Assembly: GCF_032878955.1 (NCBI RefSeq)
Contig: NZ_CP043839.1
Span: 186,001 to 250,000 of the forward strand
DNA: 64,000 nt
Source: Butyricimonas paravirosa
GTDB lineage: Bacteria > Bacteroidota > Bacteroidia > Bacteroidales > Marinifilaceae
Direction of reading: 5' to 3'
The first letter of the stretch is position 1. Each line of letters starts with the position of its first letter. Shown piece by piece: positions 1 through 8,500 of this stretch. The notes under the pieces are model-generated. The model ran no database searches and was not told the origin of the DNA. It worked only from the letters and a program-made list of their open reading frames with translations. The position numbers and the translations under genes were made by a program.

Positions 1-426
1 AGATTTCCCATGAAGACTGAGTTGGTACACTTCTCGGCAAGAAGGGGAGAGTTCGTTAAAGACGGTTTGGATCATCTGGAAAACTTCTGATTCGACGATG
101 TTTTCCAGAAAGAATTCTTGATCTTCTTCTTCGAGAACAATTTTCTCGGCATATCGATTCGCAATGTTTCTGCGACGGATGGTATCGACAGAGAAACTAC
201 GTACGATTTTGTATAAATAAGCTTTTATCGTGCTTTCTGTTTTAAATTCGTTCCTTTTTTCCCACAAATTGAGAAAGGCATCTTGTACTACATCTTCAAT
301 GGTCGCATCATCATCTACATATTTAGCTGAGAAATAGCGCAATGTTGATGCGTATTTGTCATATAAATAGCGGAAAGCTTTATCGCTGTCTTGTCCCCAG
401 AAATTTGTTGTTATTTGACTTTCCAT
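1..426 (-). CDS. ECF-type RNA polymerase sigma factor (3' part outside window)
   Basis: The reverse strand reads open from an ATG at 424-426 to the window edge, 142 codons. The translation begins MESQITTNFWGQDSDKAFRY and contains a region-2-like core (RYFSAKYVDDDATIEDVVQD, then AFLNLWEKR) and a region that leads into sigma region 4 (FNELSPSCREVYQLSLHGK). This is the arrangement of sigma-70 family group 4 factors, which redirect RNA polymerase and are normally held by an anti-sigma factor. In Bacteroidota such genes often precede an anti-sigma gene and a SusCD locus, but that side lies outside the window. The C-terminal helix-turn-helix is cut off. Family assignment is firm; the stimulus is unknown. 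Confidence 0.85.
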   Translation of the reverse strand, partial: MESQITTNFWGQDSDKAFRYLYDKYASTLRYFSAKYVDDDATIEDVVQDAFLNLWEKRNEFKTESTIKAYLYKIVRSFSVDTIRRRNIANRYAEKIVLEEEDQEFFLENIVESEVFQMIQTVFNELSPSCREVYQLSLHGKS

Positions 427-813
427 GTAAATGCCGTATCTTTAAACCAACGATTAATAATAGTAAAAAGTACTGATTTCGTTATGATAAGACCAAATAC
501 TAACTAGAGCCTCTTTCACACTGAGAATAAAAAAATTAATAAAACATAATTTCATGTGAAAATAACCATTAATAACCTATATTTGTATGATTATTAATCG
601 TTCGTTTTTTGATAGGAGGATTATGTTTGTTTTGGTATATTGTTATAACAATTAATAATAGCCTAGAAGGGTAAGGTGTGTTAGATTTATCTGTGTTTTC
701 CTCTTTTTACGTTCATGTAAGAAAAAATCTTTTTTATTCCAATCCAATTCTCATGTATTATCACTAAATTTGTCTTTTTAATATAAGATTGATAACATTA
801 AAAATTGGGAAAA
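427..813. other. AT-rich divergent intergenic region
   Basis: This 387-bp spacer separates the leftward sigma gene from the rightward SPOR lipoprotein gene. It is very AT-rich. TATATTTG at 578-585 and TAAATTTG at 765-772 both match the Bacteroidota -7 consensus TAnnTTTG on the plus strand; the second is better placed for the gene at 814. No convincing RNA gene or ORF was found. An AGGAGGA stretch (614-620) precedes a 10-codon ORF at 623-655, which I do not annotate. Confidence 0.5.
765..772 (+). promoter_or_regulatory. -7 promoter element for the SPOR lipoprotein gene
   Basis: TAAATTTG is an exact TAnnTTTG match and would start transcription about 30 nt before the ATG at 814. No good -33 TTTG lies at the expected 19-bp distance, so the match is partial. 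Confidence 0.4.
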
Positions 814-1272
814 ATGAGAATTATTGTATCTGTAATTTTATTGGCATTTATCACTGTCAGTTGCGGTACTAACAAACGTGTTTACGCACCACCTTTTGAG
901 GAAGAAGAGACAGAGACTGTTGTAGTGAAAGAAAACGTGCAAACCACGGCACAAAATCCCACAAAGAAAACTGAAAATACAAAACCTGTCGTTTCTCGGG
1001 AAGAGAATGTAACTATGACTCACGGGGACGTGTTGAAACGTTATAACGTGATTGTCGGCAGTTTTTCAAACGTGGATAATGCTTTGAAATTACAGGCGAA
1101 ATTGAACGGGATGGGTTATCACAGCATTATCATGAAGAATAGTGCAGGGATGAGTCGGGTAAGTATTGCTGGATTTGACGAAGAGGCATCCGCTCGTGAA
1201 GAATTATTAAAAGTTCGTGAACAATATCCGGAATTTGCTGATGCATGGTTGTTGATTTCCAAGCAAAACTAA
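814..1272 (+). CDS. SPOR-domain lipoprotein
   Basis: A 152-residue protein. The ATG at 814 is preferred over an in-frame TTG at 805 because it places the signal sequence at the very N-terminus. MRIIVSVILLAFITVSC is a lipoprotein signal peptide with the lipidated Cys at about residue 17, so the mature protein is probably outer-membrane anchored. An acidic, low-complexity linker follows (about 25-70). The last 80 residues form a SPOR domain (YNVIVGSFSNVDNALKLQAK onward), a fold that binds denuded peptidoglycan glycan strands, often at division sites. It is monocistronic, with a strong terminator just after it. Family placement is good; any role in division is inferred from the domain. Confidence 0.88.
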   Translation: MRIIVSVILLAFITVSCGTNKRVYAPPFEEEETETVVVKENVQTTAQNPTKKTENTKPVVSREENVTMTHGDVLKRYNVIVGSFSNVDNALKLQAKLNGMGYHSIIMKNSAGMSRVSIAGFDEEASAREELLKVREQYPEFADAWLLISKQN

Positions 1273-1293
1273 AATACGAGATAAAGATGATAT

Positions 1294-1320
1294 AAAAGGT
1301 CGGCTAAATGCCGACCTTTT
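1294..1320. terminator. Bidirectional intrinsic terminator
   Basis: A perfect 11-bp stem (AAAAGGTCGGC paired with GCCGACCTTTT) with a 5-nt loop. A-rich and T-rich flanks let it serve both the SPOR gene on the plus strand and the FtsE-like gene converging on the minus strand. Confidence 0.85.
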
Positions 1321-1325
1321 AAGTA

Positions 1326-2342
1326 TCATATCAATTCAAATCCCACAATATCAGGACCGTTATCATCTTTTTTCTTCGTTTCATCATTTTCAGATAAGAC
1401 ATCTTCTTCGGAGGCATCCCGTGGTTCTTCCGTTATTTTTTCTTCTATTAATACTGTTGTGGGGGCTGTAGTTTCAGACTCCTCTATTACGGGTGTAATT
1501 TCTTGCCCTTCTTGTAAAGTCGGTTCGGTGAGAGAGAGAATTTCCGGATCTTCATCTAAAGAAATAACTTCATGTACAACTGTTGGTTCCTCTATCTCTT
1601 CCGTAGGACTCTCAATATCAATAACGGAATTTTCTGAGATGATTGTTGTCATGGCTGCTTGGTTTTCTGCAAACGAAAAATCTTCTTGAAGAACACCGTT
1701 TTCACATCGGAATACTTTTCCTGGAAAATGTTTTATTAGGTCATATTGGTGAGTGGCGATAACGACAGTCTTGCCACTATCGCAGATGTCTTTCAATAGT
1801 TCAACCAATCGATAGGAAGTTTCCGGGTCAATGTTTCCGGTAGGCTCGTCAGCCAGGATGATAGGAGGGGCATTTAGCAATGCTCGGGCAAGTACGATGC
1901 GTTGTTGTTCACCGCCGGACAATTGGTGTGGGAATTTATCTCGTTTGTCAGGAAGTTCGACTTTATCCAACACTTCGTTTATCCTTTCCTTGATTGCTTT
2001 CTTATCTTTCCAGCCTGTGGCTTTCAGCACGAATTCCAAGTTTGCGTAAACATTCCGGTCTGTCAGTAATTTAAAATCCTGGAACACGATCCCGCATTTG
2101 CGTCGTAAGTAAGCAATTTGTGATTTCTTGATCTTACTCAGTTGGTAACCGGCAACTTCTCCTTTACCGTAAATAAGGGGGAGTTCGGCATATAATGTTT
2201 TGAGCAAAGACGTTTTTCCGCTCCCGACTTTACCGATCAGGTAAACGAATTCACCTTCTTTGATCTCTAGGGATACATCTTTGAGAATCGTGTTTTTTTG
2301 TTGCCGGATGACGGCGTTTTCCAGTTTTATAATTGCTTCCAC
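1326..2342 (-). CDS. ftsE: FtsE-like ABC transporter ATP-binding protein with acidic C-terminal tail
   Basis: An ABC ATPase that resembles FtsE, the ATPase which with FtsX transmits cell-division signals to peptidoglycan hydrolases. I start it at GTG 2342 (VEAIIKLENAVIRQQ), where FtsE proteins normally begin; the open frame extends 28 codons upstream through low-complexity AT-rich DNA. Walker A is at residues 37-44 (GKVGSGKT), the signature LSGGE at 141-145 and Walker B at 161-166 (IILADE). The ATPase core ends near residue 220. About 118 further residues are rich in Glu, Thr, Ser and Pro, much longer than a usual FtsE of about 220-230 residues. No ftsX is adjacent; rpe lies upstream. It could instead serve another small ABC system. 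Confidence 0.8.
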   Translation of the reverse strand: MEAIIKLENAVIRQQKNTILKDVSLEIKEGEFVYLIGKVGSGKTSLLKTLYAELPLIYGKGEVAGYQLSKIKKSQIAYLRRKCGIVFQDFKLLTDRNVYANLEFVLKATGWKDKKAIKERINEVLDKVELPDKRDKFPHQLSGGEQQRIVLARALLNAPPIILADEPTGNIDPETSYRLVELLKDICDSGKTVVIATHQYDLIKHFPGKVFRCENGVLQEDFSFAENQAAMTTIISENSVIDIESPTEEIEEPTVVHEVISLDEDPEILSLTEPTLQEGQEITPVIEESETTAPTTVLIEEKITEEPRDASEEDVLSENDETKKKDDNGPDIVGFELI

Positions 2343-2434
2343 CTTATTAATTTTAGATTTAATGATTTTGGATTTTAGATTCCAACCGCACAAGGTCACC
2401 GTTTTGTAATCACTGAATCTTTTCAATTTTCCAT

Positions 2435-3085
2435 TTATAGTTCCTTTAGTCCTTTGATGTTTGCTTCCGGATCGGGAGAGTTGAAAACGAAACTACCTGC
2501 TACCAGGGCATCGGCTCCGGCATTTACCAAGCGTTTTCCGGTTTCGAAATTAACCCCGCCGTCAATCTCGATAAGGGTATGGGAGTTGGATTCCATAATC
2601 AATTTCTTCAGTTTGTCAACTTTATTGATAGTCTGTTCAATGAAAGTCTGTCCCCCGAATCCCGGATTAACACTCATTAATAAAACAACATCAATATCCT
2701 CGATAACATCTTCCAATAGAGAGACCGGGGTATGTGGGTTCAGTGAAACCCCGGCTTTCATGCCCTGTGCTTTTATTTGCTGGATAGTGCGGTGCAGGTG
2801 AGTACACGCTTCGTAATGCACGGTTAATATGTCTGCTCCGGCTTTATGAAAAGCCTCCACGTAACGTTCCGGTTGCACAATCATTAAATGTACATCCAGT
2901 GGTTTCGTGGCCATTTTCTTTATCTGGGAAACTACTGGAAGTCCGTAAGATATATTAGGGACGAATACGCCATCCATGATATCCAAGTGAAACCAATCGG
3001 CTTGGCTATGGTTGACCATTTCAATATCTTTTGATAGATGCAGAAAATCTGCAGATAATAGCGAGGGAGAAACAATAACGCTCAT
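2435..3085 (-). CDS. rpe: Ribulose-phosphate 3-epimerase
   Basis: A 216-residue TIM-barrel enzyme that interconverts D-ribulose 5-phosphate and D-xylulose 5-phosphate in the cytosolic pentose phosphate pathway. The family motifs are all visible: SPSLLSADF at the N-terminus, HLDIMDGVFVPN with a metal-binding His and Asp, DVHLMI, MSVNPGFGGQTF for phosphate binding, and LIEIDGGV. Length matches the family. It lies between the FtsE-like gene (92-bp gap) and the carbonic-anhydrase-like gene (29-bp gap), all leftward, so a three-gene operon is likely. Nothing unusual is seen. Confidence 0.96.
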   Translation of the reverse strand: MSVIVSPSLLSADFLHLSKDIEMVNHSQADWFHLDIMDGVFVPNISYGLPVVSQIKKMATKPLDVHLMIVQPERYVEAFHKAGADILTVHYEACTHLHRTIQQIKAQGMKAGVSLNPHTPVSLLEDVIEDIDVVLLMSVNPGFGGQTFIEQTINKVDKLKKLIMESNSHTLIEIDGGVNFETGKRLVNAGADALVAGSFVFNSPDPEANIKGLKEL

Positions 3086-3114
3086 TTTAAAGAGTTTAAA
3101 ATTTAGAATTTAAA

Positions 3115-3627
3115 TTATTTGTACCAGCTAGCATACATGGAATAGGAATTCACGATTCTTTCCACTTCGTCACGTAAGAGTTCCGGACCCATTTGTTTCA
3201 ATTTTTTAGCGGGAGCCCCGGCATATACCCAACCGGATTCAACAACAGTACCTTTCGTCACCACACTACCGGCTGCTACGATGGAATTACTTTCAATGAC
3301 AGCGTTGTCAAGAACGATAGCTCCCATGCCGATCAGTACGTTATCATGAATCGTGCATCCGTGAACCACGGCATTGTGGGCGATAGAAACGTTATTCCCG
3401 ATATTGGTCGGAGATTTTTGATAGGTAGCGTGTATTGTTGCGTTATCTTGAATGTTTACTTTGTTGCCTATTTTAATATAATGTACATCACCTCTCAGAA
3501 CAGCTCCGTACCATATACTACAATCGTCACCCATCTCCACGTCGCCAATAACAGCGGCATTTTCAGCTAAAAAACAATTCTTACCGAATTTCGGCGTGTG
3601 TCCATTTAATTCTCTGATTATTGCCAT
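3115..3627 (-). CDS. Gamma carbonic anhydrase family (left-handed beta-helix) protein
   Basis: A 170-residue hexapeptide-repeat protein of the gamma carbonic anhydrase/YrdA-PaaY group. The repeats (VIGDVEMGDDCSIWYGAVLR, INIGNNVSIAHNAVVHG) form a left-handed beta-helix that trimerises. Three likely metal-binding histidines are present: H66 (IHATY), H84 (AHNAV) and H89 (VHGC). Many homologues have these ligands without proven carbonic anhydrase activity, so substrate is uncertain. It is probably the first gene of the leftward operon with rpe. The DNA just upstream (3635-3680) contains an 11-bp inverted repeat of A/T-rich sequence. Confidence 0.9.
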   Translation of the reverse strand: MAIIRELNGHTPKFGKNCFLAENAAVIGDVEMGDDCSIWYGAVLRGDVHYIKIGNKVNIQDNATIHATYQKSPTNIGNNVSIAHNAVVHGCTIHDNVLIGMGAIVLDNAVIESNSIVAAGSVVTKGTVVESGWVYAGAPAKKLKQMGPELLRDEVERIVNSYSMYASWYK

Positions 3628-3799
3628 AATATAATTGAAAATTGAGAGTTGAAAAATGGAAAATGAAATTCAATTTTCAACTTCCCGGTTTGTAAACTAA
3701 TTTAACGTGTCGAAATTACGAAATATATGGCAGAAAACAAGAGGGGATGGTCTTTTTAAAGATTTCATTCTTGAGGCTGGAAAAATTTCTCTGATTTTT

Positions 3800-3829
3800 T
3801 TTGCTTTTAGAAAAAAGGTGTTACTTTTG
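3800..3829 (+). promoter_or_regulatory. Promoter of the tRNA-Gly pair
   Basis: TTTG at 3800-3803, an 18-bp spacer, then TACTTTTG at 3822-3829: a good match to the Bacteroidota primary sigma consensus. It lies about 50 bp upstream of the first tRNA. Confidence 0.7.
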
Positions 3830-3880
3830 CATCGCAGTTGGGAATAACCCACGCTAGAGTTCTTAATTGGAATAGTAAAT

Positions 3881-3953
3881 GCGAAAATAGCTCAGTTGGT
3901 AGAGCATAACCTTGCCAAGGTTAGGGTCGCGGGTTCGAGTCCCGTTTTTCGCT
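3881..3953 (+). tRNA. tRNA-Gly (anticodon GCC)
   Basis: A 73-nt cloverleaf. The acceptor stem pairs GCGAAAA with TTTTCGC and the discriminator base is T. The D-arm contains AGCTCAGTTGGTAGAGC. The anticodon stem TAACC/GGTTA encloses loop TTGCCAA, anticodon GCC at 3914-3916. The T-arm has GGTTCGAGTCCC. CCA is not encoded. It reads glycine codons GGC and GGU. Confidence 0.97.
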
Positions 3954-3964
3954 CGCTTTTAAAT

Positions 3965-4037
3965 GCGAAAGTAGCTCAGTTGGTAGAGCACGACCTTCCC
4001 AAGGTCGGGGTCGCGGGTTCGAGCCCCGTTTTTCGCT
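3965..4037 (+). tRNA. tRNA-Gly (anticodon CCC)
   Basis: A second 73-nt cloverleaf 11 nt downstream, nearly identical to the first except in the anticodon arm. Anticodon stem CGACC/GGTCG encloses loop TTCCCAA, so the anticodon is CCC, reading GGG. The acceptor stem GCGAAAG/TTTTCGC has one G-T pair. The shared body suggests tandem duplication followed by divergence of the anticodon arm. Confidence 0.95.
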
Positions 4038-4046
4038 CGTCGCTTG

Positions 4047-4078
4047 AAACGTGTCAATTATTTGGCACGTTTTTTTTT
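4047..4078 (+). terminator. Intrinsic terminator of the tRNA pair
   Basis: A stem of about 10 bp (AACGTGTCAA paired with TTGGCACGTT, one G-T pair), 4-nt loop TTAT, followed by a run of nine or more T. It sits 10 nt after the second tRNA. Confidence 0.9.
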
Positions 4079-4338
4079 ATTCAATTCATATTCCGATTCC
4101 CTGTTTGGGCGCATGGTAAAAAAGGATAGGATAGTGTTTCAAAAAGTGTGTAAATTCCTTCTTTTCTCATGACTGCAAAATTATAAATAGTTCAATAAAA
4201 TAATCTTGATTCTAAAAAACGATAAGATTTTTATTCGTAAATTGTGTGTGAAAATTTTTCTATATAGTTGCAATATGGAAAATAGTTGAAATAAAGGATT
4301 TGATTTTTCACAGAATTATTAATATAAATAGCTTATTT

Positions 4339-4986
4339 ATGAAAAAAATCATTTGTATTGCTTTTTTATTATTCAATTGTTCAAATGCAATAAGTGATAA
4401 TAAAAAAACTCATGGATTAGGTGTTCCGTTGACTAGTAATGAAATGAATGCTATAAGTAAAATCAAAGAAATGGTTTTAGAATTTATAGGAAAGAGTAGG
4501 ACGATAGAACCTCCATTTTCTTTTACCGCAATTTTAAACATAGATAGCACAGATGTTACGTTATTACCATATTACGATTTTGATACTGCAATTTTTTACA
4601 AGGATCCTTCTCCAGAAAAAATACTGGAAAGTCTTGTCGTGTCAAATGACTTGTATTTTGCCATTTCAAAAGATGGATGTTTAGAGTATAGTATGCTAGC
4701 GAAAAGAAAAGAAGATGCTTGGATTTTAAGTAGATTTTCAGAAAATTGGGGGGATATTATAAAATGGTTTCCAGAGAGGTTACGAGAGGCTGATTCAAAA
4801 GATTTTAAAATATTTCGTGTGGGGGGAGTAGAGTATTTTCTTTATTACAAAAAAGGAAAACCAATTTATTCAACTAATATAGGTAAAGAAATTTCTGAAG
4901 AAATATTATGTGAGACTATATTAGAATCAATAAATAGAGCGGTTGAAAATAAAAAGTATTTGGATAGTCTTGGTATGAATTTTTAG
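4339..4986 (+). CDS. Hypothetical secreted protein, AT-rich orphan
   Basis: A 215-residue protein from the ATG at 4339 (the longer frame to 4300 begins with TTG). The N-terminus MKKIICIAFLLFNCSNAISD looks like a signal peptide; the Cys is not in a clean lipobox, so signal peptidase I cleavage after SNA is an alternative. The rest is a soluble, mixed alpha/beta-looking sequence rich in Lys, Glu and Ile with no motif I recognise. The gene and its 5' flank are clearly more AT-rich than their neighbours and rich in ATA and AAA codons. With its position right after a tRNA pair, this suggests acquisition. A -7-like TATAGTTG (one mismatch) lies at 4263-4270. Confidence 0.65.
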   Translation: MKKIICIAFLLFNCSNAISDNKKTHGLGVPLTSNEMNAISKIKEMVLEFIGKSRTIEPPFSFTAILNIDSTDVTLLPYYDFDTAIFYKDPSPEKILESLVVSNDLYFAISKDGCLEYSMLAKRKEDAWILSRFSENWGDIIKWFPERLREADSKDFKIFRVGGVEYFLYYKKGKPIYSTNIGKEISEEILCETILESINRAVENKKYLDSLGMNF

Positions 4987-4994
4987 ACTGACAA

Positions 4995-5030
4995 AGGAGG
5001 GACAAAACTTTATGTTTAAACATCCCTCCT
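4995..5030. terminator. Possible hairpin after the AT-rich orphan gene
   Basis: AGGAGGGA (4995-5002) pairs with TCCCTCCT (5023-5030) across a 20-nt loop, between a rightward gene and a converging leftward gene. No T-tract follows on either strand, so intrinsic termination is uncertain. Confidence 0.35.
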
Positions 5031-5078
5031 GAAGTCTATTTTAGATCTGTTCTCCAATGCATGAAAGAGTTGATCTTT

Positions 5079-5381
5079 TTATTCATGGAAGTCAACAAAT
5101 ACTCGTCCCTCCCTGATTTTCTTACAATAGTCGCTGACTTTCATGTGTTCCGGATGAACTTTATAACGGGCGAGCGCTTCGGCATCGGCAAAAGTGGAGA
5201 TTAGGACCGCATCGTATGCCATATCGGATTCCTTTTCATTGATTCCGACCTGTAATGATATGATTTCCGGAACGATCCCGACCAGTCTTTCCAAGCTTTC
5301 TTTCATGATTAATGCGTTCTCTGCTTTTGTTTTTCCCTCGGCAAACTCCTTGAGTTTCCACATGACAATATGTTTTAGCAT
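5079..5381 (-). CDS. Dabb (stress-responsive A/B barrel) family protein
   Basis: A 100-residue protein with the features of the dimeric alpha/beta-barrel Dabb fold: MLKHIVMWKLKEFAEGK at the N-terminus, a central ESLERLVGIVPEIISLQVG and a C-terminal HPEHMKVSDYCKKIREGRVF followed by DF. Members bind small ligands or act as cyclases and monooxygenase-like enzymes in different organisms, but the role of the short bacterial single-domain versions is unknown. It is transcribed alone and diverges from the large AAA gene. TACTTTTG (5415-5408, minus strand) is an exact -7 match for it. Confidence 0.88.
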   Translation of the reverse strand: MLKHIVMWKLKEFAEGKTKAENALIMKESLERLVGIVPEIISLQVGINEKESDMAYDAVLISTFADAEALARYKVHPEHMKVSDYCKKIREGRVFVDFHE

Positions 5382-5407
5382 ACTTTTTGATTTTAAATAA
5401 TACGTTG

Positions 5408-5444
5408 CAAAAGTAGTCTTTTATAAAAAATAAAACTAATTTTG
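5408..5444. promoter_or_regulatory. Divergent -7 elements for the Dabb and triple-AAA genes
   Basis: TACTTTTG on the minus strand (5415-5408) faces the Dabb gene. TAATTTTG on the plus strand (5437-5444) faces the AAA gene at 5501. Both match TAnnTTTG exactly, but neither has a clear -33 TTTG at 19 bp. Confidence 0.45.
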
Positions 5445-5500
5445 GATGCAAGGGAGGATCAGATGGGGGGATTGAAAAATAAATGTAAAACAAACGAGTT

Positions 5501-8500
5501 ATGGTGGAGAAGGCCAAAAAATCAAAAGCGTCAAAAGATCAGACTGCTACAGATATAAATTTCAAGTTCAAGAGTATTCGCACAAGTTGTAGCGAGGTAA
5601 TTGATTTTACCGGAAACAAGCATTATCGTACGGTTTTCCGCTTGAACGAGGTCGAAACTTTGTTCGTGGATACGGAAGTGATAAATAAACAGTTTGATGA
5701 AAAAGCTTGGGATGCGGAGATTGTGGCGGCTTTGATATATATGCATGGAGAGCAACCTGTACTGGTGGCACAAAAAGGAGGAAAAGTTACCATCCCCGAA
5801 ACGGAGTCTGTTTTTCAATTTTCAACTGCTTTTTCTGTCGAGGACTTTACAGACTTTAGGTTTCAAGAAGGAGCTTATCGGGTACAGGTGATGATAAACG
5901 GGCAAGCCGGGGTGTCGGATGAAATCCATTTGTTGGAACCGCATGATTTGTTCCGGGATTATTTTCAATTGTTGGACATTGGGTTTGACAAATGTGTGGA
6001 GGAAGCTCCTGATGTGCAGCGTCCTCACTCGTATCAGGCCTTTGCAGCCAAAGGATTGGAAGACGTTCGGTTCTATCTGGTGGCAGAGAATTTTTTATCG
6101 AGTGAATGGACGTATGAATTTTTGATTAATGTGTTTGACGCTAACGGAATACTAAAAGCTAATCGAGTAGCTAAAGGGAATTATTACATTCCGAACCGGG
6201 AAGGAAAGCGTTTGCTTTGTTTTGCCTTGGATTTAGGGGCAGGATTGAGTAATTTTTGGGAAGAAGGGAAATATAGGGTTGAAGTATTGTGTTTTGATCA
6301 GCCTGTGATTCAATTGGAGTTTTCGATTGGGGAGCAGGATTTACCCTACAATTTTACCGACGAAATTGCCGGAATCAACGGGCAGGTACATGAAGTAGCG
6401 GGAGAACCTTCAACTCCACAAGATAAGGAAGAGGCTCTATCCCGTTTGTATCAGTTAGTGGGATTGCGTAAAGTGAAAGAGGAAATTACCCGGATGTACG
6501 AGTTGGCAGAATTCGTGAAAATGCGACAAGAGAACGGTTTTAACGATAAACTTCCGGTTTTGAATATGATCCTTATGGGGAATCCGGGAACAGGTAAACA
6601 TTTGGTTACCGAGATCACGGGAGAGATGTTTTACCGTTTGGGAGTACTATCAAATGGTAAAGTGCATCGGTATAAGAGAGAGGATTTTACCCGTCCGGGA
6701 GTGATCGCGGAAGAACAGTTGATTCGGGAGGCTATCACGAAGAGTATCGGAGGTATTCTGTTGATTGAGGATGCAGATGAATTGTACCCGACAAATGACC
6801 CGAATGATCCGGCCATGCGTATTTTTACCGTGTTGTTGGGAATTTTGGAGCAAGAGCAACCTTCTTTGTTGGTTGTCATGGTGGGAGATGTGATGGCTTT
6901 GCAGGCAATTACAGAAGGAATTCCCGGTGTGAAGAAATGTTTCCCTTACCAATTTGTATTTGATGATTATTCGGCAGAGGAATTGATGGAAATTACTCAT
7001 CAAATGTTGGAGAAGCGACAATTTAAGTTTACCCCGGAGGCTGAGGATAAGTTCTCCGATATGTTGAAGGATTGTTGTTCCGTGAGGGAATCCGGCTTTT
7101 CCAATGGTCGGTTTATAGAAGAGCGACTGGATGATGCTTCGACACGGATGGCCAAGCGATTGATGGCAAATCACAAGGGCACACATACAAAGGAAGATAT
7201 GATGTTGATTCAGGTGGGAGACATCGAAACGCTGGAACAACCGGATCCGAGTAAATCCGTTGATGCATTGAATGAGATGATTGGATCTAAAGAGTTAAAA
7301 AACAGCTTGATTAGCTATATTAATTATATCTATTTTATCCGGGAAAGACAAAAGCATGGTTACGCGGATGTGATTCCGCCTTTGCATATGCTGTTCACCG
7401 GGAATCGGGGGACAGGGAAAACGACTGTGGCCCGAATGCTTGGGGAGATATTCGAGTCGGCCGGGATTCTGGAAAGTTCTATGGTGACCGTCAGGAGCAG
7501 GGGGGAAATTATTGGTGATGGTTCCATTCCTCCACAACAGATTGCCATGTATATTTTCGAACAGGCAAGAGGGGGTATTCTTTTCTTGGAAGATGCTCAC
7601 ACCTTGTTTCAAGATAATGTGGGGGCTGCGGCATTGAGTGTCATTTTTGGGCAATTGTCACCTACCGATAATGGAGATACCATTGTTATATTGAGTGGTG
7701 ACCCGGAAGCGATGGATAAAGCTCTGGCCGGAAATCCGAGAGTGAAGTCTCTTTTCCCGTATCATTTCCATTTTTCCGATTACACGCCGGAAGAGTTATT
7801 GGAAATAGCGATTCAGAAGGTGGCAGAGAAGAATTATACCCTGCATCCGAAAGCGAAAGAGGCATTTAAAAACTTGGTATCCCAAGTATGTAACGAGCAT
7901 GATAAATTCTTTGGAAATGCTTTATTTGTCGAGAAGATGGTGGATAAAGCCATTCACAACCTATCTGCTCGAACCATGAAGATCAGGAAGGAGCGGGAAC
8001 TTACCCGAAAGGAGATCACGACATTGATGGCCGTGGATATTCCGACGGCAACTTCCGAGCTACCCAATTCTTATAAAGATACCTTCGACGAGAAAGAGAT
8101 TGCCTCAGCTTTGAAGGATCTGGATCATATGGTGGGACAGACGAAACTCAAAAAACAGATTCATGATTTCGTGGATTTGGCTCGTCATTATAATCAACAA
8201 GGGACGAAACTGAATACCCGTGTATCATTACAATGGTGCTTTACCGGGAACTCCGGAATGGGAAAAGGAACGGTTGCCCGGATTATAGCCCGTATTTATA
8301 AAGCTATGGGGATTATAGATAAAAGTGAGGTTACAAGTTTTAAAGTAGAACGTTTACTCGGGTTGACCGAGGAAGATGCTATACAAAGTATCGGTATGGC
8401 TCTATTACAATCGAAAGGAGGGTTATTTTTCTTCGATGAAGATTCCAGTAGTCTGAATGAAGTTTCCGGTTTCCGGGATCGGGTAAGGGCGATTCTTGTG

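Noticed and set aside
623..655. Ten-codon ORF preceded by AGGAGGA
   Set aside because: The Shine-Dalgarno match is striking, but this group rarely depends on it, the peptide (MFVLVYCYNN) is uninformative, and no structure for attenuation was seen.
3896..4129. A 77-codon ORF over the tRNA region
   Set aside because: It reads through both tRNA-Gly genes, and its repeated peptide comes from the duplicated tRNA sequence.
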